36,611 bases of DNA from an uncultured Porphyromonas sp. (GTDB lineage Bacteria > Bacteroidota > Bacteroidia > Bacteroidales > Porphyromonadaceae), in NCBI RefSeq assembly GCF_938039215.1, contig NZ_CALHVI010000036.1, forward strand, positions 1 to 36,611, written 5' to 3'. The stretch's first letter is position 1. Each line of letters opens with the position of its first letter. Below are positions 1 to 8,728 of this stretch, piece by piece. The position numbers and the translations under genes are program-made. The notes beneath the pieces were generated by a model. It made no database searches, had not been told where the DNA came from, and worked only from the letters and a program-made list of their open reading frames with translations.

Positions 1-55
1 TGTGGGTCGCCTCACCGACCTACCGTAGGTCGCAAGGACGACCCACAGTAGGTTT
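1..55. repeat. Palindromic 23-bp-period array, copy 1 (cut by window edge)
   Basis: This is a near-symmetric palindrome centred on base 24. The outer arms 1-9 and 39-47 are complementary, and so are the inner arms 16-23 and 25-32. Units start at 16 and 39, 23 bp apart, and the left-hand unit is cut by the window edge. The last unit ends in GTAGGTTT, like copies 4 and 5. The core is CGACCYACNGTRGGTCG plus a 6-nt linker. Nothing else is recognised between 56 and the promoter at 280. Confidence 0.85.
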
Positions 56-279
56 CATTTGAGGGCTCTCGGGGGTACGAGACCAAGTGCTCTGATCAGA
101 CCCATCAGATAGGGGGATGAGCACCCAAGAAAGCTAAGCATATGGAGTAGTGCTACCGCCTTGTCTAGCCCTCTTCTGTCGTTCGTCTGGAATGCAGGTA
201 GGATGATCGGTATGCTACTTCTTGAGGCATCAGGGCTAAGGAGAGCGAAGCTTATTCCTCCCTAGTACCTAAAAATATG

Positions 280-287
280 TATTTTTG
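280..287 (+). promoter_or_regulatory. Bacteroidota -7 box upstream of the DUF3078 gene
   Basis: TATTTTTG matches TAnnTTTG exactly and lies 41 nt before the start codon. No clear -33 box is seen at the usual 19-21 bp distance. Confidence 0.55.
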
Positions 288-328
288 CACCCGCAAATCA
301 TTCATTTTATCAACAATTCAATACAGTA

Positions 329-1237
329 ATGAAGAAATTTCTTATTCTTTTTACCCTTCTGTTCTCCGTAGGCCATGTAGGAGCGCAGACCGAAGCAACT
401 CCTCAGGAGGAAGCTCCCAAGGCTTGGAAGTTCTCTGGAGTCTCTGGTCTCAACCTTGCTCAGACCTCACTGACCAACTGGGCTGCTGGGGGTGAAAACT
501 CCGTCGCTTGGAATCTCTACCTCAATGCTTCGGCTAACTATAAGAAGGATGGCTGGAGCTGGGACAATGCCCTTGTCACCGACTTCGGGAAGACCTACAC
601 CTCGACCAACAAGTGGCTCAAGAGCGTCGATAAGCTCAACTTCAGCACCAAGGTAGGTCGCTTAGTGAGCAAGCACTGGAGCATCTCGGCCCTCGGTGAC
701 TTCCTCTCGCAGTTCGATCGTGGCTACGAAGCCTCTACCAATCCCAATATCCCAGGGAACAAGGACAAGTACATCTCTACGCTCTTCGCTCCAGGCTACC
801 TGACGCTGGCTATCGGGGCAGACTACAAGCCCAACGATGACTTCTCCCTCCTGCTCTCTCCCGCGACGGGGAAGATGACCTTCGTCCTTGACAAGAAGCT
901 CTCCGACGCTGGCTCCTTCGGTGTCACCCCAGGCAAGAAGGTCCTCGCTGAGCTCGGTGCGCTGGCTGTGGCCAACTACAAGCGCAAGCTCGCTGAGAAC
1001 ATCAACCTCGTCAGCAAGCTCACCCTCTTCACCTCGTATGACAAGAACTTCGGTAACATCGACGTGAACTGGGATATGATGATCGCTTTCAAGATCAACA
1101 AGTTCCTCTCCACGACGCTCACGACGAACCTCGTCTACGATGACAATGTCAAGACCGTCGATGATCTGGGCAATGTCCGTGGAGCTAAGGTCCAGTTCCG
1201 CGAAGTCCTCGGGCTCGGTCTCGCCTACTCGTTCTAA
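329..1237 (+). CDS. DUF3078 outer-membrane beta-barrel protein
   Basis: A 302-residue protein with a clear signal peptide (about residues 1-19, ending VGAQ) followed by an acidic linker. The mature part is rich in alternating aromatic and polar residues, with repeated strands such as NLYLNASANYKK and LGLGLAYSF. It ends in Phe, the typical last residue of an outer-membrane barrel. It resembles the Bacteroidota DUF3078 family (motif LTNWAAGGENS near residues 48-58), whose function is unknown. It appears monocistronic, with its own -7 box and a strong terminator at 1274. The start is chosen because the signal peptide begins there; an overlapping upstream frame from 277 is a shadow. Confidence 0.85.
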   Translation: MKKFLILFTLLFSVGHVGAQTEATPQEEAPKAWKFSGVSGLNLAQTSLTNWAAGGENSVAWNLYLNASANYKKDGWSWDNALVTDFGKTYTSTNKWLKSVDKLNFSTKVGRLVSKHWSISALGDFLSQFDRGYEASTNPNIPGNKDKYISTLFAPGYLTLAIGADYKPNDDFSLLLSPATGKMTFVLDKKLSDAGSFGVTPGKKVLAELGALAVANYKRKLAENINLVSKLTLFTSYDKNFGNIDVNWDMMIAFKINKFLSTTLTTNLVYDDNVKTVDDLGNVRGAKVQFREVLGLGLAYSF

Positions 1238-1273
1238 TAGGCCTTCATAGACGGGCTACTAAGCCGCTCATAC

Positions 1274-1310
1274 CAAGGGCTATCTCATTCGTTGAGATAG
1301 CCCTTGTTCT
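1274..1310 (+). terminator. Rho-independent terminator after the DUF3078 gene
   Basis: A perfect 14-bp stem (1274-1287 with 1293-1306) encloses a TTCGT loop and is followed by a short T-rich stretch. It lies 37 nt after the stop codon. Confidence 0.9.
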
Positions 1311-1475
1311 TTATCCCTACAAGCTTTGTGGATGGGGATGCAGTCTAATCGCTGAAAATTCACTTTCTTTACAGTTAAATATGCGGTATATATATATCCA
1401 TATACATATCACGCAAAAACAGATTATAAACATAGGGTACACTCCATTACCCATACACTTAGCATCCATATACCT

Positions 1476-1757
1476 ATGCTTGGACAGGAAATCTCCGACT
1501 TCGGACACATCATCAGCAACGACCAGCTCTCAGTCGTACACGTAGACCTCCCCAAGGGGAAGAAGATCGCTCCGCATGACCATAAGGGACAAGACATCTT
1601 CTTCAGCGTCGTCAAAGGGCAAGTGAAAGCTACCCTCAACGGCAGCGAAGAGCACACGCTCAGCCCAGGGACACTCCTCCGCTTCGACGGCGAGGTATTC
1701 ATCGGCATCGAAGCCCTCGTAGATAGCGAGTTTTTCGTCTATCTCATCAACCTCTAA
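1476..1757 (+). CDS. Small cupin-domain protein
   Basis: A 93-residue single-domain cupin. The first cupin motif is visible as APHDHKGQDIFFSVVKGQV (about residues 31-49), with two metal-ligand-type histidines spaced HxH. The usual glutamate after them is replaced by Asp or Gln. The second motif is weak and lacks its histidine, so metal binding is uncertain. Eighteen nucleotides separate it from the DUF438/hemerythrin-like gene, so the two probably form an operon; that pairing suggests a shared redox or nitric-oxide sensing role, which is inference. The upstream region (1311-1475) is AT-rich (repeated TATATA near 1385-1410) and has no clear TAnnTTTG box. Confidence 0.8.
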   Translation: MLGQEISDFGHIISNDQLSVVHVDLPKGKKIAPHDHKGQDIFFSVVKGQVKATLNGSEEHTLSPGTLLRFDGEVFIGIEALVDSEFFVYLINL

Positions 1758-1775
1758 TTCCCCCGATTCTCCACC

Positions 1776-3470
1776 ATGGAACAAATGAAAGACAACCTCC
1801 CTGAGGTAGACATGGAGAAGCTCCGCGTCGTCCTAGATGTCAAGGAAAGATACCTCAGCGGCGCGCTCCCCCTCGACGAGGCACGTGCTATCCTTAGGGA
1901 ACGAGTGAAGACCTTGCGCCCCTATGAGATCGCTCTCGCCGAACAAGAGATCAAGACCATCGAAGACGACGAGTGTCGCAAGGAAGATATCCAGCAGATG
2001 ATGGTCCTCTTCCAGGATGTCCTCGATAGAAGTCGTCCCGACCTTCCCGAAGATCACCCCATCATGTGCTACATCCGTGAGAATGATGCCATGCGAGGAC
2101 TTCTCAAGCAGGTCGAGGAGCTGGCGCAGTACCCAGTGATCAAGAACCAATGGCTTGAGCTCTACGACGAGCTCCATAAGCACCGCCTTCACCTCTCCCG
2201 CAAGCAGAACCAGCTCTATTCGATCCTAGAGCGCAAGGGCTTCGATCGTCCCACCACGACGATGTGGCTCCTCGATGACTTCATCCGTGATGAAGTACGG
2301 GATGCTCGTAGGCTACTCGAGGAAGACCGGGAGGAGGAGTTCATCGCCATGCAGCCTGTGATCGTCGCTGACATCCTTGACCTGATGGAGAAGGAAGAGA
2401 CCGTCCTCTACCCCACCTCGCTGGCGATGATCCGCCCCGAGGAGTTCGAGGAGATGAAGGCTGGAGACCGTGAGATCGGCTTTGCATGGATCAAGGTAGG
2501 TGCGGGGCAAAAGGCTGAGGAACCCAAGAAGCCCCTCCCCGCTACCGAAGCTGCGGGCTTTGCAAGTGATCTCGCAGCACTCCTCGGTAAGTACGGCTTC
2601 TCGGGAGGCTCTACCCCTGGACAGCTCCTCGAGGTAGCTACGGGGCAGATGACCCTTGAGCAGATCAACCTCGTCTACAAGCATATGCCCGTGGACTTCT
2701 CCTATGTCGATGAGCATGAGATCGTCCGCTTCTATACGGACACCGACCACCGAGTCTTCCCAAGAAGTAAGAATGTGATCGGGAGAGACGTGAAGAACTG
2801 CCATCCACGCACGAGCGTGCATCTCGTCGAAGAGATCATCGACAAGTTCCGTCGGGGTGAGCAGGATGAAGTAGACTTCTGGATCAATAAGCCAGGGCTC
2901 TTCATCTACATCTACTACGTCGCGGTACGTGATGAAGAAGGGCGCTTCCGTGGCATCCTCGAGATGATGCAGGACTGTACCCGCATCCGCAGCCTTGAGG
3001 GTTCGCGTACCCTCCTCTCTTGGGACAAGAGCAACAAGGCAGCCTCGAAGCACGGAGAAGCCCCAAGAACAGCATCTGCTCCTTCGCCTACGCCCGAAGC
3101 ACCAGCAGCCCCCCAAGAGCAAGCCGAGGAAGAGAGCGAGTATGTCTCCTGCTCCTGCATGAAGGGCGCTAGCCATGCTCCCAAGGCTCCAGAGGCTACC
3201 TACGACGAAGCCCCCGCTCCAGTCTCATCCGTGCAGAAGTCAGAGATCGAGATCACGGGAGCGACTCGCCTCAAGGAGCTCCTCGAGCTACACCCTTGGC
3301 TCAAGGGCAAGCTCCCCGAGATCAACTCGGCCTTCAAGATGCTCTCCTCTCCACTTGCCCGCATCATGATCCCCAAGGCTACGGTATCGATGATGAGCGA
3401 ACGTAGTGGCATGCCCCTCCCCGAGCTCATCAGTCAGCTACAGCGACTCATCGCTGAGCACAAGGGCTAA
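1776..3470 (+). CDS. DUF438 / hemerythrin-like / PAS / DUF1858 protein
   Basis: A 564-residue cytoplasmic protein with the full DUF438-family layout. Residues about 14-80 are DUF438, 90-215 a hemerythrin-like four-helix region, 304-416 a PAS_10-type domain, 417-490 a Pro/Ala/Glu-rich linker with a CSCM motif, and 495-560 a DUF1858 domain. Family members are linked to redox or NO/O2 sensing. Here the hemerythrin part looks degenerate: family motifs I remember as HYxRKEN, MWGVHDEIR and KEENxLFP read HLSRKQN (139-145), MWLLDDFIR (163-171) and KEETVLYP (206-213). At least two likely iron ligands (Glu and His) are therefore missing. It is probably co-transcribed with the cupin upstream and is followed by a strong terminator. 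Confidence 0.88.
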   Translation: MEQMKDNLPEVDMEKLRVVLDVKERYLSGALPLDEARAILRERVKTLRPYEIALAEQEIKTIEDDECRKEDIQQMMVLFQDVLDRSRPDLPEDHPIMCYIRENDAMRGLLKQVEELAQYPVIKNQWLELYDELHKHRLHLSRKQNQLYSILERKGFDRPTTTMWLLDDFIRDEVRDARRLLEEDREEEFIAMQPVIVADILDLMEKEETVLYPTSLAMIRPEEFEEMKAGDREIGFAWIKVGAGQKAEEPKKPLPATEAAGFASDLAALLGKYGFSGGSTPGQLLEVATGQMTLEQINLVYKHMPVDFSYVDEHEIVRFYTDTDHRVFPRSKNVIGRDVKNCHPRTSVHLVEEIIDKFRRGEQDEVDFWINKPGLFIYIYYVAVRDEEGRFRGILEMMQDCTRIRSLEGSRTLLSWDKSNKAASKHGEAPRTASAPSPTPEAPAAPQEQAEEESEYVSCSCMKGASHAPKAPEATYDEAPAPVSSVQKSEIEITGATRLKELLELHPWLKGKLPEINSAFKMLSSPLARIMIPKATVSMMSERSGMPLPELISQLQRLIAEHKG

Positions 3471-3495
3471 TTACTCCCTCATCCTTCCACAAAGA

Positions 3496-3540
3496 AGCGA
3501 GGCTCACCCGACACATTGGTCGGGTGAGCCTCGCTTTTAT
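3496..3540. terminator. Two-way terminator between converging genes
   Basis: A 17-bp perfect stem (3496-3512 with 3519-3535) with a 6-nt loop is followed by TTTTATT on the plus strand and flanked by A-rich sequence on the left. It sits between the DUF438 gene and the converging barrel gene, so it can serve both. Confidence 0.88.
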
Positions 3541-3572
3541 TGCTTAGGAGATCTGCTCTCCTCTAGCTTCTA

Positions 3573-4262
3573 CTAGAACTGATACCCCAGCGTGATGTAG
3601 CCGGTCATGAAGCGTGGCGTATCAGTCGATACGTAGTAGGGAGCACCAAGGCTCTTGGCTACGGTCTTCGTCAAGCTAGCATCGATACCACCACGGAGCG
3701 AGAACTGCTTGTACTGATACATCAGACTAGCACCCAGACCCACTTCAAAGCGGTTGAAGGCCTTCTCAGCATACAGATCAAGGCTCGTGCCACGCTTAGG
3801 GCGAGCTGCATCTACGTTCTTGCCGTCATTGGTGAGCTTGGCAGAGAGACCGTAAGCGAGGTAAGGAGCAACCGAGAAGAAGAAACCATGATCATCCCCA
3901 ATCGTAAGGAACTTCATAGAGACCTCTAGGGGCAGCTGGAGGGCATAGTTCTCGATCTTAACATTCTTGTACTCGGGCTCGATCACGATCTTCTGACCTT
4001 CCCCACGGCCGATGACGAAGAGACCTGGGTTAAACGAGAAGATCGTATGCTCGAAGGGCAGGATGACACTAGCCCCGACACGGAAGCTCGTAGCCATCAC
4101 CCCTGCGTCGCCATCATGGTTCACACCGAGTGAAGAGATACGAGATAGAGTCAGACCAGCCTCTGCACGATAGCCGATCTTACCAAGCTCCTGAGCGGAG
4201 AGGCTAGTACCTAGAGCCAGCAGGGCGCAGGCTGAGAAAAAAACATTCTTGAATAGCTTCAT
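3573..4262 (-). CDS. Outer-membrane beta-barrel (porin-like) protein
   Basis: A 229-residue protein with a signal peptide (MKLFKNVFFSACALLALG to about residue 22, SLSAQ). The body has about eight predicted beta strands and ends YITLGYQF, a barrel-type C-terminus. It fits the small Bacteroidota outer-membrane barrel class (OMP_b-brl_2 / PorT-like superfamily); the exact function is unknown. The reading frame is open to 4403, but the first 47 codons of that longer frame are basic and not signal-like, so the ATG at 4262-4260 before the signal peptide is chosen. A TATATTTG box at 4401-4408 gives a leader of about 130 nt. Confidence 0.8.
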   Translation of the reverse strand: MKLFKNVFFSACALLALGTSLSAQELGKIGYRAEAGLTLSRISSLGVNHDGDAGVMATSFRVGASVILPFEHTIFSFNPGLFVIGRGEGQKIVIEPEYKNVKIENYALQLPLEVSMKFLTIGDDHGFFFSVAPYLAYGLSAKLTNDGKNVDAARPKRGTSLDLYAEKAFNRFEVGLGASLMYQYKQFSLRGGIDASLTKTVAKSLGAPYYVSTDTPRFMTGYITLGYQF

Positions 4263-4400
4263 TTTTTGTACTGCTTTAATACATTGATTACTTGAGCCAC
4301 GCATCCCCAGAGACCCTAAGAGAAATAACCTCAATACAACTGATCCTGCTAGTTTGGATCGCTTTGAGAGGGCTCGATGGGGCGAGCTACGAATGACACG

Positions 4401-4408
4401 CAAATATA
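4401..4408 (-). promoter_or_regulatory. -7 box for the barrel gene ending at 3573
   Basis: On the minus strand it reads TATATTTG, a perfect TAnnTTTG match. It supports the downstream ATG at 4262 and a long untranslated leader. Confidence 0.5.
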
Positions 4409-4650
4409 CGTAAAACCCCTCAGACCCCTTCTCCCTTTTTTCTTACTCTAAAGTCCCCCGTCGCTTGAAGGAAGCCCTCTCATTACCCGCCAAGGCAACT
4501 TACACAACCTACAATGAGCATCATCATTACCGGTAATAGTGACGAATACTACAGGGAAGAATCTCCTCCAGGACAAACGCTGAACACCTCCCTCTGTACA
4601 AAACAGGGAGAAGACCTGAAGAATATACGACTTGCGTAACCCTACCATTA
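4409..4650. other. Intergenic gap between divergent genes
   Basis: The stretch separates divergent transcription units. I see one 12-bp palindrome, ATTACCGGTAAT at 4526-4537, and no credible gene. An open frame on the minus strand (4448-4648) lacks any recognisable protein character. Confidence 0.5.
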
Positions 4651-4681
4651 TTGTTACTCGTCTTGATATTCTCTAACTTCG
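4651..4681 (+). promoter_or_regulatory. Promoter of the small lipoprotein gene
   Basis: TTG (4651-4653), a 20-bp spacer and TAACTTCG (4674-4681, one mismatch to TAnnTTTG) form a -33/-7 pair with correct spacing. The start codon follows 49 nt later. Confidence 0.6.
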
Positions 4682-4730
4682 CAGAAACTAACTAGGCTCT
4701 CACATAGAATAACAACTGATCTATACACAA

Positions 4731-5306
4731 ATGAACAAGAAACTACTGGCACTGATAGCCATGATATCTGTATCGTCCTGCTCCAGAAGCCTAGAGAGCA
4801 AGTTCGGAAAGATCATCAAAGAAGACCTGAACAAGACTATAGCCGATTTCTATCGCTATGAGCCACTCGAAACAAAAGTCTTAGATAGTGTCTTTGACTC
4901 TCCTTATATAGATGCTGAGATCCTCCAGCTTGCAGAGGAAGCGCTCGAAAAAGCGACTGAGGCCGAATCTATAAAGAAAGAGCTTGACATATACCGTGAT
5001 GTATATGATGAGTACTTCCAACCAAGGATCGATCGTAAGCAACAGGAGTTTGACAAGGCGAAAGATCATATTGAATATCTTCTAGAAAAGATAAGGAATA
5101 GGAGCAGTATGATCGTCCCCAAATTCCGAGGACATGAAGTGAAGCACACGTTTCGGCATACCGACTCTAGGGGGAGGAAAGAGATCATCACCCTCTACTA
5201 TGTAATCGATGAAGATAAAGAAGAGGTCGTATTTCGCTCCCCTAACAATAAAAAGTCAGCACAAATCAACGAAGTCATCGAGTACGCTCTATCCAAAGAG
5301 AAGTAG
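4731..5306 (+). CDS. Putative lipoprotein of unknown function
   Basis: A 191-residue protein starting MNKKLLALIAMISVSSC, a lipoprotein signal with Cys17 as the likely lipidated residue. The mature part is strongly charged and helical. Residues about 60-125 (AEEALEKATEAESIKKE, then DRKQQEFDKAKDHIEYLLEK) look like a coiled coil. The last 60 residues (HTDSRGRKEIITLYYVID and following) are likely a small beta-rich domain. I do not recognise the family. It appears monocistronic, and codon use and base composition are slightly more AT-rich than its neighbours, so it may be accessory. Confidence 0.7.
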   Translation: MNKKLLALIAMISVSSCSRSLESKFGKIIKEDLNKTIADFYRYEPLETKVLDSVFDSPYIDAEILQLAEEALEKATEAESIKKELDIYRDVYDEYFQPRIDRKQQEFDKAKDHIEYLLEKIRNRSSMIVPKFRGHEVKHTFRHTDSRGRKEIITLYYVIDEDKEEVVFRSPNNKKSAQINEVIEYALSKEK

Positions 5307-5664
5307 GGGGAGGGATTGCTCACCTATACATTCTATTGCATAGCACTATTCCTGCTGACAGGATAAGAGCAATAGAGTGCTCTCGATATCCGCCGTCGCA
5401 TAGCATATGTATAGCAATGGAGGGATTCATTGCTGGCTCTCAAAGTAATCTTGTCAGCTAATAAGGTGTCACGCCTCTTGAATACCGACACCATCCCCTC
5501 GATGAAAGGGAGGTTAGCCACGTGTGCTGACCTCCCCGAACTCTTTATATTCCATGTGAGCTCCTAGCACTCACAGCCGACCTACAACGGGAAAATCAAG
5601 GGGTATACACTTCGATAAGCCTCATACGCGATGTCAATCAAGGCGAGGTAGTTTACAGTTTCTG
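5307..5664. other. Intergenic gap before the TonB-type receptor
   Basis: No convincing gene is seen. A 62-codon minus-strand frame (5333-5521) has no domain character or usable promoter. A plus-strand stretch from about 5535 to the receptor start is open in one frame (reads like ...QGVYTSISLIRDVNQGE...) but has no start codon, so it may be a relic of a coding sequence. An imperfect hairpin, AGCACT...AGTGCT, lies at about 5340-5380. Confidence 0.4.
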
Positions 5665-5672
5665 TACATTTG
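5665..5672 (+). promoter_or_regulatory. -7 box for the TonB-type receptor
   Basis: TACATTTG is a perfect TAnnTTTG match, 80 nt before the start codon. No -33 box is evident. Confidence 0.55.
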
Positions 5673-5752
5673 TTCAGATTCTAACGCCTAAAGAGGCCGA
5701 AGTTCACCTCCCCTCTGAAGGACAATACTCCTCCCATCACAAACTAACCGCC

Positions 5753-8140
5753 ATGAATCGATTCATTCTACGCCTACTCCTTTGCTTCATTAGTGTTAGC
5801 TATAGCGTGTCAGCCAGAGCTCAGCAGAAGGTCGCGGGGCGGATACTCGACGAACATCGAGGAGCGATGGACGGCGCAGTCGTCCTACTCATCACGATAC
5901 CTCAGGGTGTCCTGGTCGAATCCACTCTTACCGATGACACGGGAGCCTTCTCCCTCCTTCCCCGTGAAGGGGACTTCCTTCTATGTATCCGTTCGCTCGG
6001 ATATAAGGAGGTTAAGCAAAGGATCTCCTGCACTCCAGGCCTGCGCCTCCCTGATATCCAGCTCGAGCCAGAGGAAGTTTCGCTCAAGGATGTCGTAGTC
6101 ACCGCCCGCAAGTCTCGGCCGATGACCAGTGCATCCCATGGCAAGATACAGATTCACGTTGCCCAATCCTATCTCACCGACATCGGGAATGCGCTAGATG
6201 TGCTGAAGCATTCCCCTGGGATCTCGGTCAGTAGCAAAGGCGACATATCCTTGGCCTCGATCGGTGGGACAGCCCTCTATGTCAATGGGAGGAAGCTGAT
6301 GCTCCAAGGCGAGGAACTCGCAGCCTACCTACGCTCCCTCTCGTCATCGAAGATCGCTCGTATAGAGACTTCCCCCAGCCCTAATGCAAGCTTCGGGGCG
6401 GATGGAGCCGGTGGCATCATCAACATTGTACTGAAAGCCTCGGAGCACTCCGGCTTCTTCCTCACGACTTCGCACAGCGCCGCCTATTGGGAGAACCTAC
6501 GTCAGAACTCCGACCTCGCCTTGTCCTACAACACGAGCAAATGGCAGCTGGGGCTCAACTACAACCATGCGATCGGACATCATGCCATGGACTATGGCTA
6601 TGAGAAGATCCAGAATGGTGATAGAAGTTCGTCAATAACGATCGACACAGACAAGCGAAACACCTATTCGGCAGGGATTGACTTCTCGTGGCAAGTGACA
6701 CCCAAGAGCAAGCTATTTGCCAACAGCACAGTGAACCTCCTCGCAGGGCCTGGCAAGACTCAGACAACGACGCACATCTACAAAGGCTTGACTTCTCTGG
6801 AGGGCATACTCCGAGCACGCAACGACTATGTCGAGCAGAAGACCCTTCGGTACAGCAACAGCTTGAACTACCTGTACCAAGCGTCCGAAAATCAACAGCT
6901 ATCCATCACCGCAGACTGGACACGCTTTGATGGCAAGGCCCGCTGCGAGCAACCTAATCATTATTACTCAGCGACGAATAGGCTTTTCCGCTCGGACTTC
7001 TTCTACTCACAACCAGAGAAAGACATCGATATCTATGCCCTCCTCGTAGACTATAAGCACCGTCCCAATACCCAGAGCGAATGGCTTGCAGGCATCAAGA
7101 CCTCTTCAATCAAGAGCGACAATAGCTTCCTCTTCAAGAAGAATGGGGTCATTGATCCTCAGCGCTCCAACAGCTTCCGCTACAATGAGCAGAACATCGA
7201 GGCATACACGCAGTACACCCACTCGTGGGACAAACTAGAGCTCAGTGCTGGACTACGGATGGAGTACATGCACACGCACAACAAGCTAAGTACACATACC
7301 CATCAAAACGCCGAGGAGAACAAAGGTAACCAGCTACGTCTCTTCCCCAATCTGAGCCTATCCTACACGATCAACGACAAGAATAAGATAGCCCTGCTGT
7401 ATAGTCGCCGTCAGGATAAACCTAGATACGAAGACTTGAATCCCTTCGAGTACTTGCTCGACGAACTATCCTACTGGAAGGGGAATCCCTTCCTGAGACC
7501 TCAGACAAGCCACAAGTTCATCCTAAACTATATCTGGAGTAGTCTATCCTTGAACCTATATTACACCAAGCTCGACGACTACTTCACTTCGATCACGGAT
7601 GCCTTCGAGAGCAACAAGACCATCATGACCACGAAGAACATAGGGACACAGCAGCAAGTCGGACTAGAAGCCGTCTTCTCTAAGCGCCTTGCTCCATGGT
7701 GGGACTTCAGCACCAACCTAGGCTTCTACTACTTCGTGAACCGCCTAGACTACGAGACATACAAGCAGGAGTACAAACGCCCCTCTTGCTCTCTGTCCGC
7801 AAGCAACAGCATCCTACTGCCCTTCGGCTTCAACCTCGAACTCTCTGGGCGCTACCATTCCAAGCGCCAGGGTGGAAGCTACGAAGTCAGCAAGCCTACG
7901 GGGGGCATTGATCTGGGGCTCAATCGCAGCTGCTTAGACGGTCGTATGCGCCTATCTCTTCTGATGACCGATGTGCTGCATACCGAGCGCTGGGATAGCT
8001 ATGGGGTGAAAGATGCACTGAACCTATCCTCTTGGGGTCATGGGGAAAGTCGTAAGGTCATACTCCGCCTCAGCTACAGCTTCGGACGGCAGAAGTTCAA
8101 CAAGGTAGAGCGGGATCTCGATGAAGTAAATAGGCTATAG
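5753..8140 (+). CDS. TonB-dependent receptor-like outer-membrane protein
   Basis: A 795-residue outer-membrane receptor. Residues 1-24 are a signal peptide (ending SARAQ). About 26-106 form a carboxypeptidase-regulatory-like beta-sandwich (VAGRILDEHRGAMDGAVV, then DDTGAFSLL), and about 112-230 form the plug (VVVTARKS, then GGTALYVNGR and DGAGGIINIVLK). The rest is a beta-barrel of the OMP_b-brl_3 type, ending VILRLSYSFGRQ plus a short charged tail. Such proteins bind and import ligands with TonB-ExbBD energy; the substrate cannot be told from sequence. No SusD partner lies beside it, so a polysaccharide-utilisation role is not supported. The family often sits near metal, siderophore or peptide uptake genes, none of which is visible here. 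Confidence 0.88.
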   Translation: MNRFILRLLLCFISVSYSVSARAQQKVAGRILDEHRGAMDGAVVLLITIPQGVLVESTLTDDTGAFSLLPREGDFLLCIRSLGYKEVKQRISCTPGLRLPDIQLEPEEVSLKDVVVTARKSRPMTSASHGKIQIHVAQSYLTDIGNALDVLKHSPGISVSSKGDISLASIGGTALYVNGRKLMLQGEELAAYLRSLSSSKIARIETSPSPNASFGADGAGGIINIVLKASEHSGFFLTTSHSAAYWENLRQNSDLALSYNTSKWQLGLNYNHAIGHHAMDYGYEKIQNGDRSSSITIDTDKRNTYSAGIDFSWQVTPKSKLFANSTVNLLAGPGKTQTTTHIYKGLTSLEGILRARNDYVEQKTLRYSNSLNYLYQASENQQLSITADWTRFDGKARCEQPNHYYSATNRLFRSDFFYSQPEKDIDIYALLVDYKHRPNTQSEWLAGIKTSSIKSDNSFLFKKNGVIDPQRSNSFRYNEQNIEAYTQYTHSWDKLELSAGLRMEYMHTHNKLSTHTHQNAEENKGNQLRLFPNLSLSYTINDKNKIALLYSRRQDKPRYEDLNPFEYLLDELSYWKGNPFLRPQTSHKFILNYIWSSLSLNLYYTKLDDYFTSITDAFESNKTIMTTKNIGTQQQVGLEAVFSKRLAPWWDFSTNLGFYYFVNRLDYETYKQEYKRPSCSLSASNSILLPFGFNLELSGRYHSKRQGGSYEVSKPTGGIDLGLNRSCLDGRMRLSLLMTDVLHTERWDSYGVKDALNLSSWGHGESRKVILRLSYSFGRQKFNKVERDLDEVNRL

Positions 8141-8165
8141 CACAAGCATAGGGATGAGAATTAGC

Positions 8166-8173
8166 TATCTTTG
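8166..8173 (+). promoter_or_regulatory. -7 box for the PH-domain/membrane-protein pair
   Basis: TATCTTTG matches TAnnTTTG exactly. Transcription would begin near 8180, upstream of both candidate starts of the next gene. Confidence 0.5.
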
Positions 8174-8234
8174 AAGTAGCTCTGTAAGATGAGGATCAAC
8201 CTACTTCACGGTGCAATTGACAGCAATTCGCCCT

Positions 8235-8690
8235 ATGGACACGATACACTATTCCTTCCGCTACTCGAAGTTGGTGTGGATCATCTCCACCTTGGGCCTC
8301 GTGGCTCTTAGCTATCTCCTCTATTTCCTCCTCACCTCCAAAGAGCAGCTTATCTATGAGCTCATCGGATGGTCTGCGGTGCTGGTACTCGTCTATCCCA
8401 TCATATCTATGCCACTGAGCCTGAGCTATGACGGGGAGACACTTGTCCTAAGACGATTACTTTGGTCGAAGGTCTATAGCCGTGCCGACTATTCGATCCA
8501 GAAGGTCGAAGGCCTGAGCCTCCAGGGAAGTCTTCGGGTCTTTGGTTCGGGTGGATACTTTGGCTTCTTAGGCCTGTTTTGGAAACCCAAGGTAGGACTC
8601 TTCAAGCTCATTCAGACAGAGTCCTCCAGCAGCTATCTTCAGATAACAAAGAAGGGTGGCTCACGCACGCTGTACATCGCCTACTGCTAG
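8235..8690 (+). CDS. Bacterial PH-domain membrane protein
   Basis: A protein of about 151 residues if the ATG at 8235 is used; a GTG at 8211 would add eight. Two transmembrane helices (KLVWIISTLGLVALSYLLYF, then GWSAVLVLVYPIISMPL) precede a cytoplasmic beta-rich domain. The motif RVFGSGGYFGFLGLFW followed by a strand ending LYIAYC matches the bPH (DUF2679-like, bacterial pleckstrin-homology) family from memory. Members are membrane-anchored and of unknown function. The next gene starts 38 nt downstream on the same strand, so they probably form an operon. Confidence 0.65.
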   Translation: MDTIHYSFRYSKLVWIISTLGLVALSYLLYFLLTSKEQLIYELIGWSAVLVLVYPIISMPLSLSYDGETLVLRRLLWSKVYSRADYSIQKVEGLSLQGSLRVFGSGGYFGFLGLFWKPKVGLFKLIQTESSSSYLQITKKGGSRTLYIAYC

Positions 8691-8728
8691 TTCCCCGATA
8701 ATTCCTCCACACACCAAGGCAAAACCCA

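Noticed and set aside
4263..4403. N-terminal extension of the barrel gene ending at 3573
   Set aside because: The added residues are basic and not signal-like, while a clear signal peptide starts at the ATG at 4262.
5333..5521. A 62-codon minus-strand frame in the gap before the TonB-type receptor
   Set aside because: No promoter, domain or neighbour supports it; kept only as part of the intergenic note.
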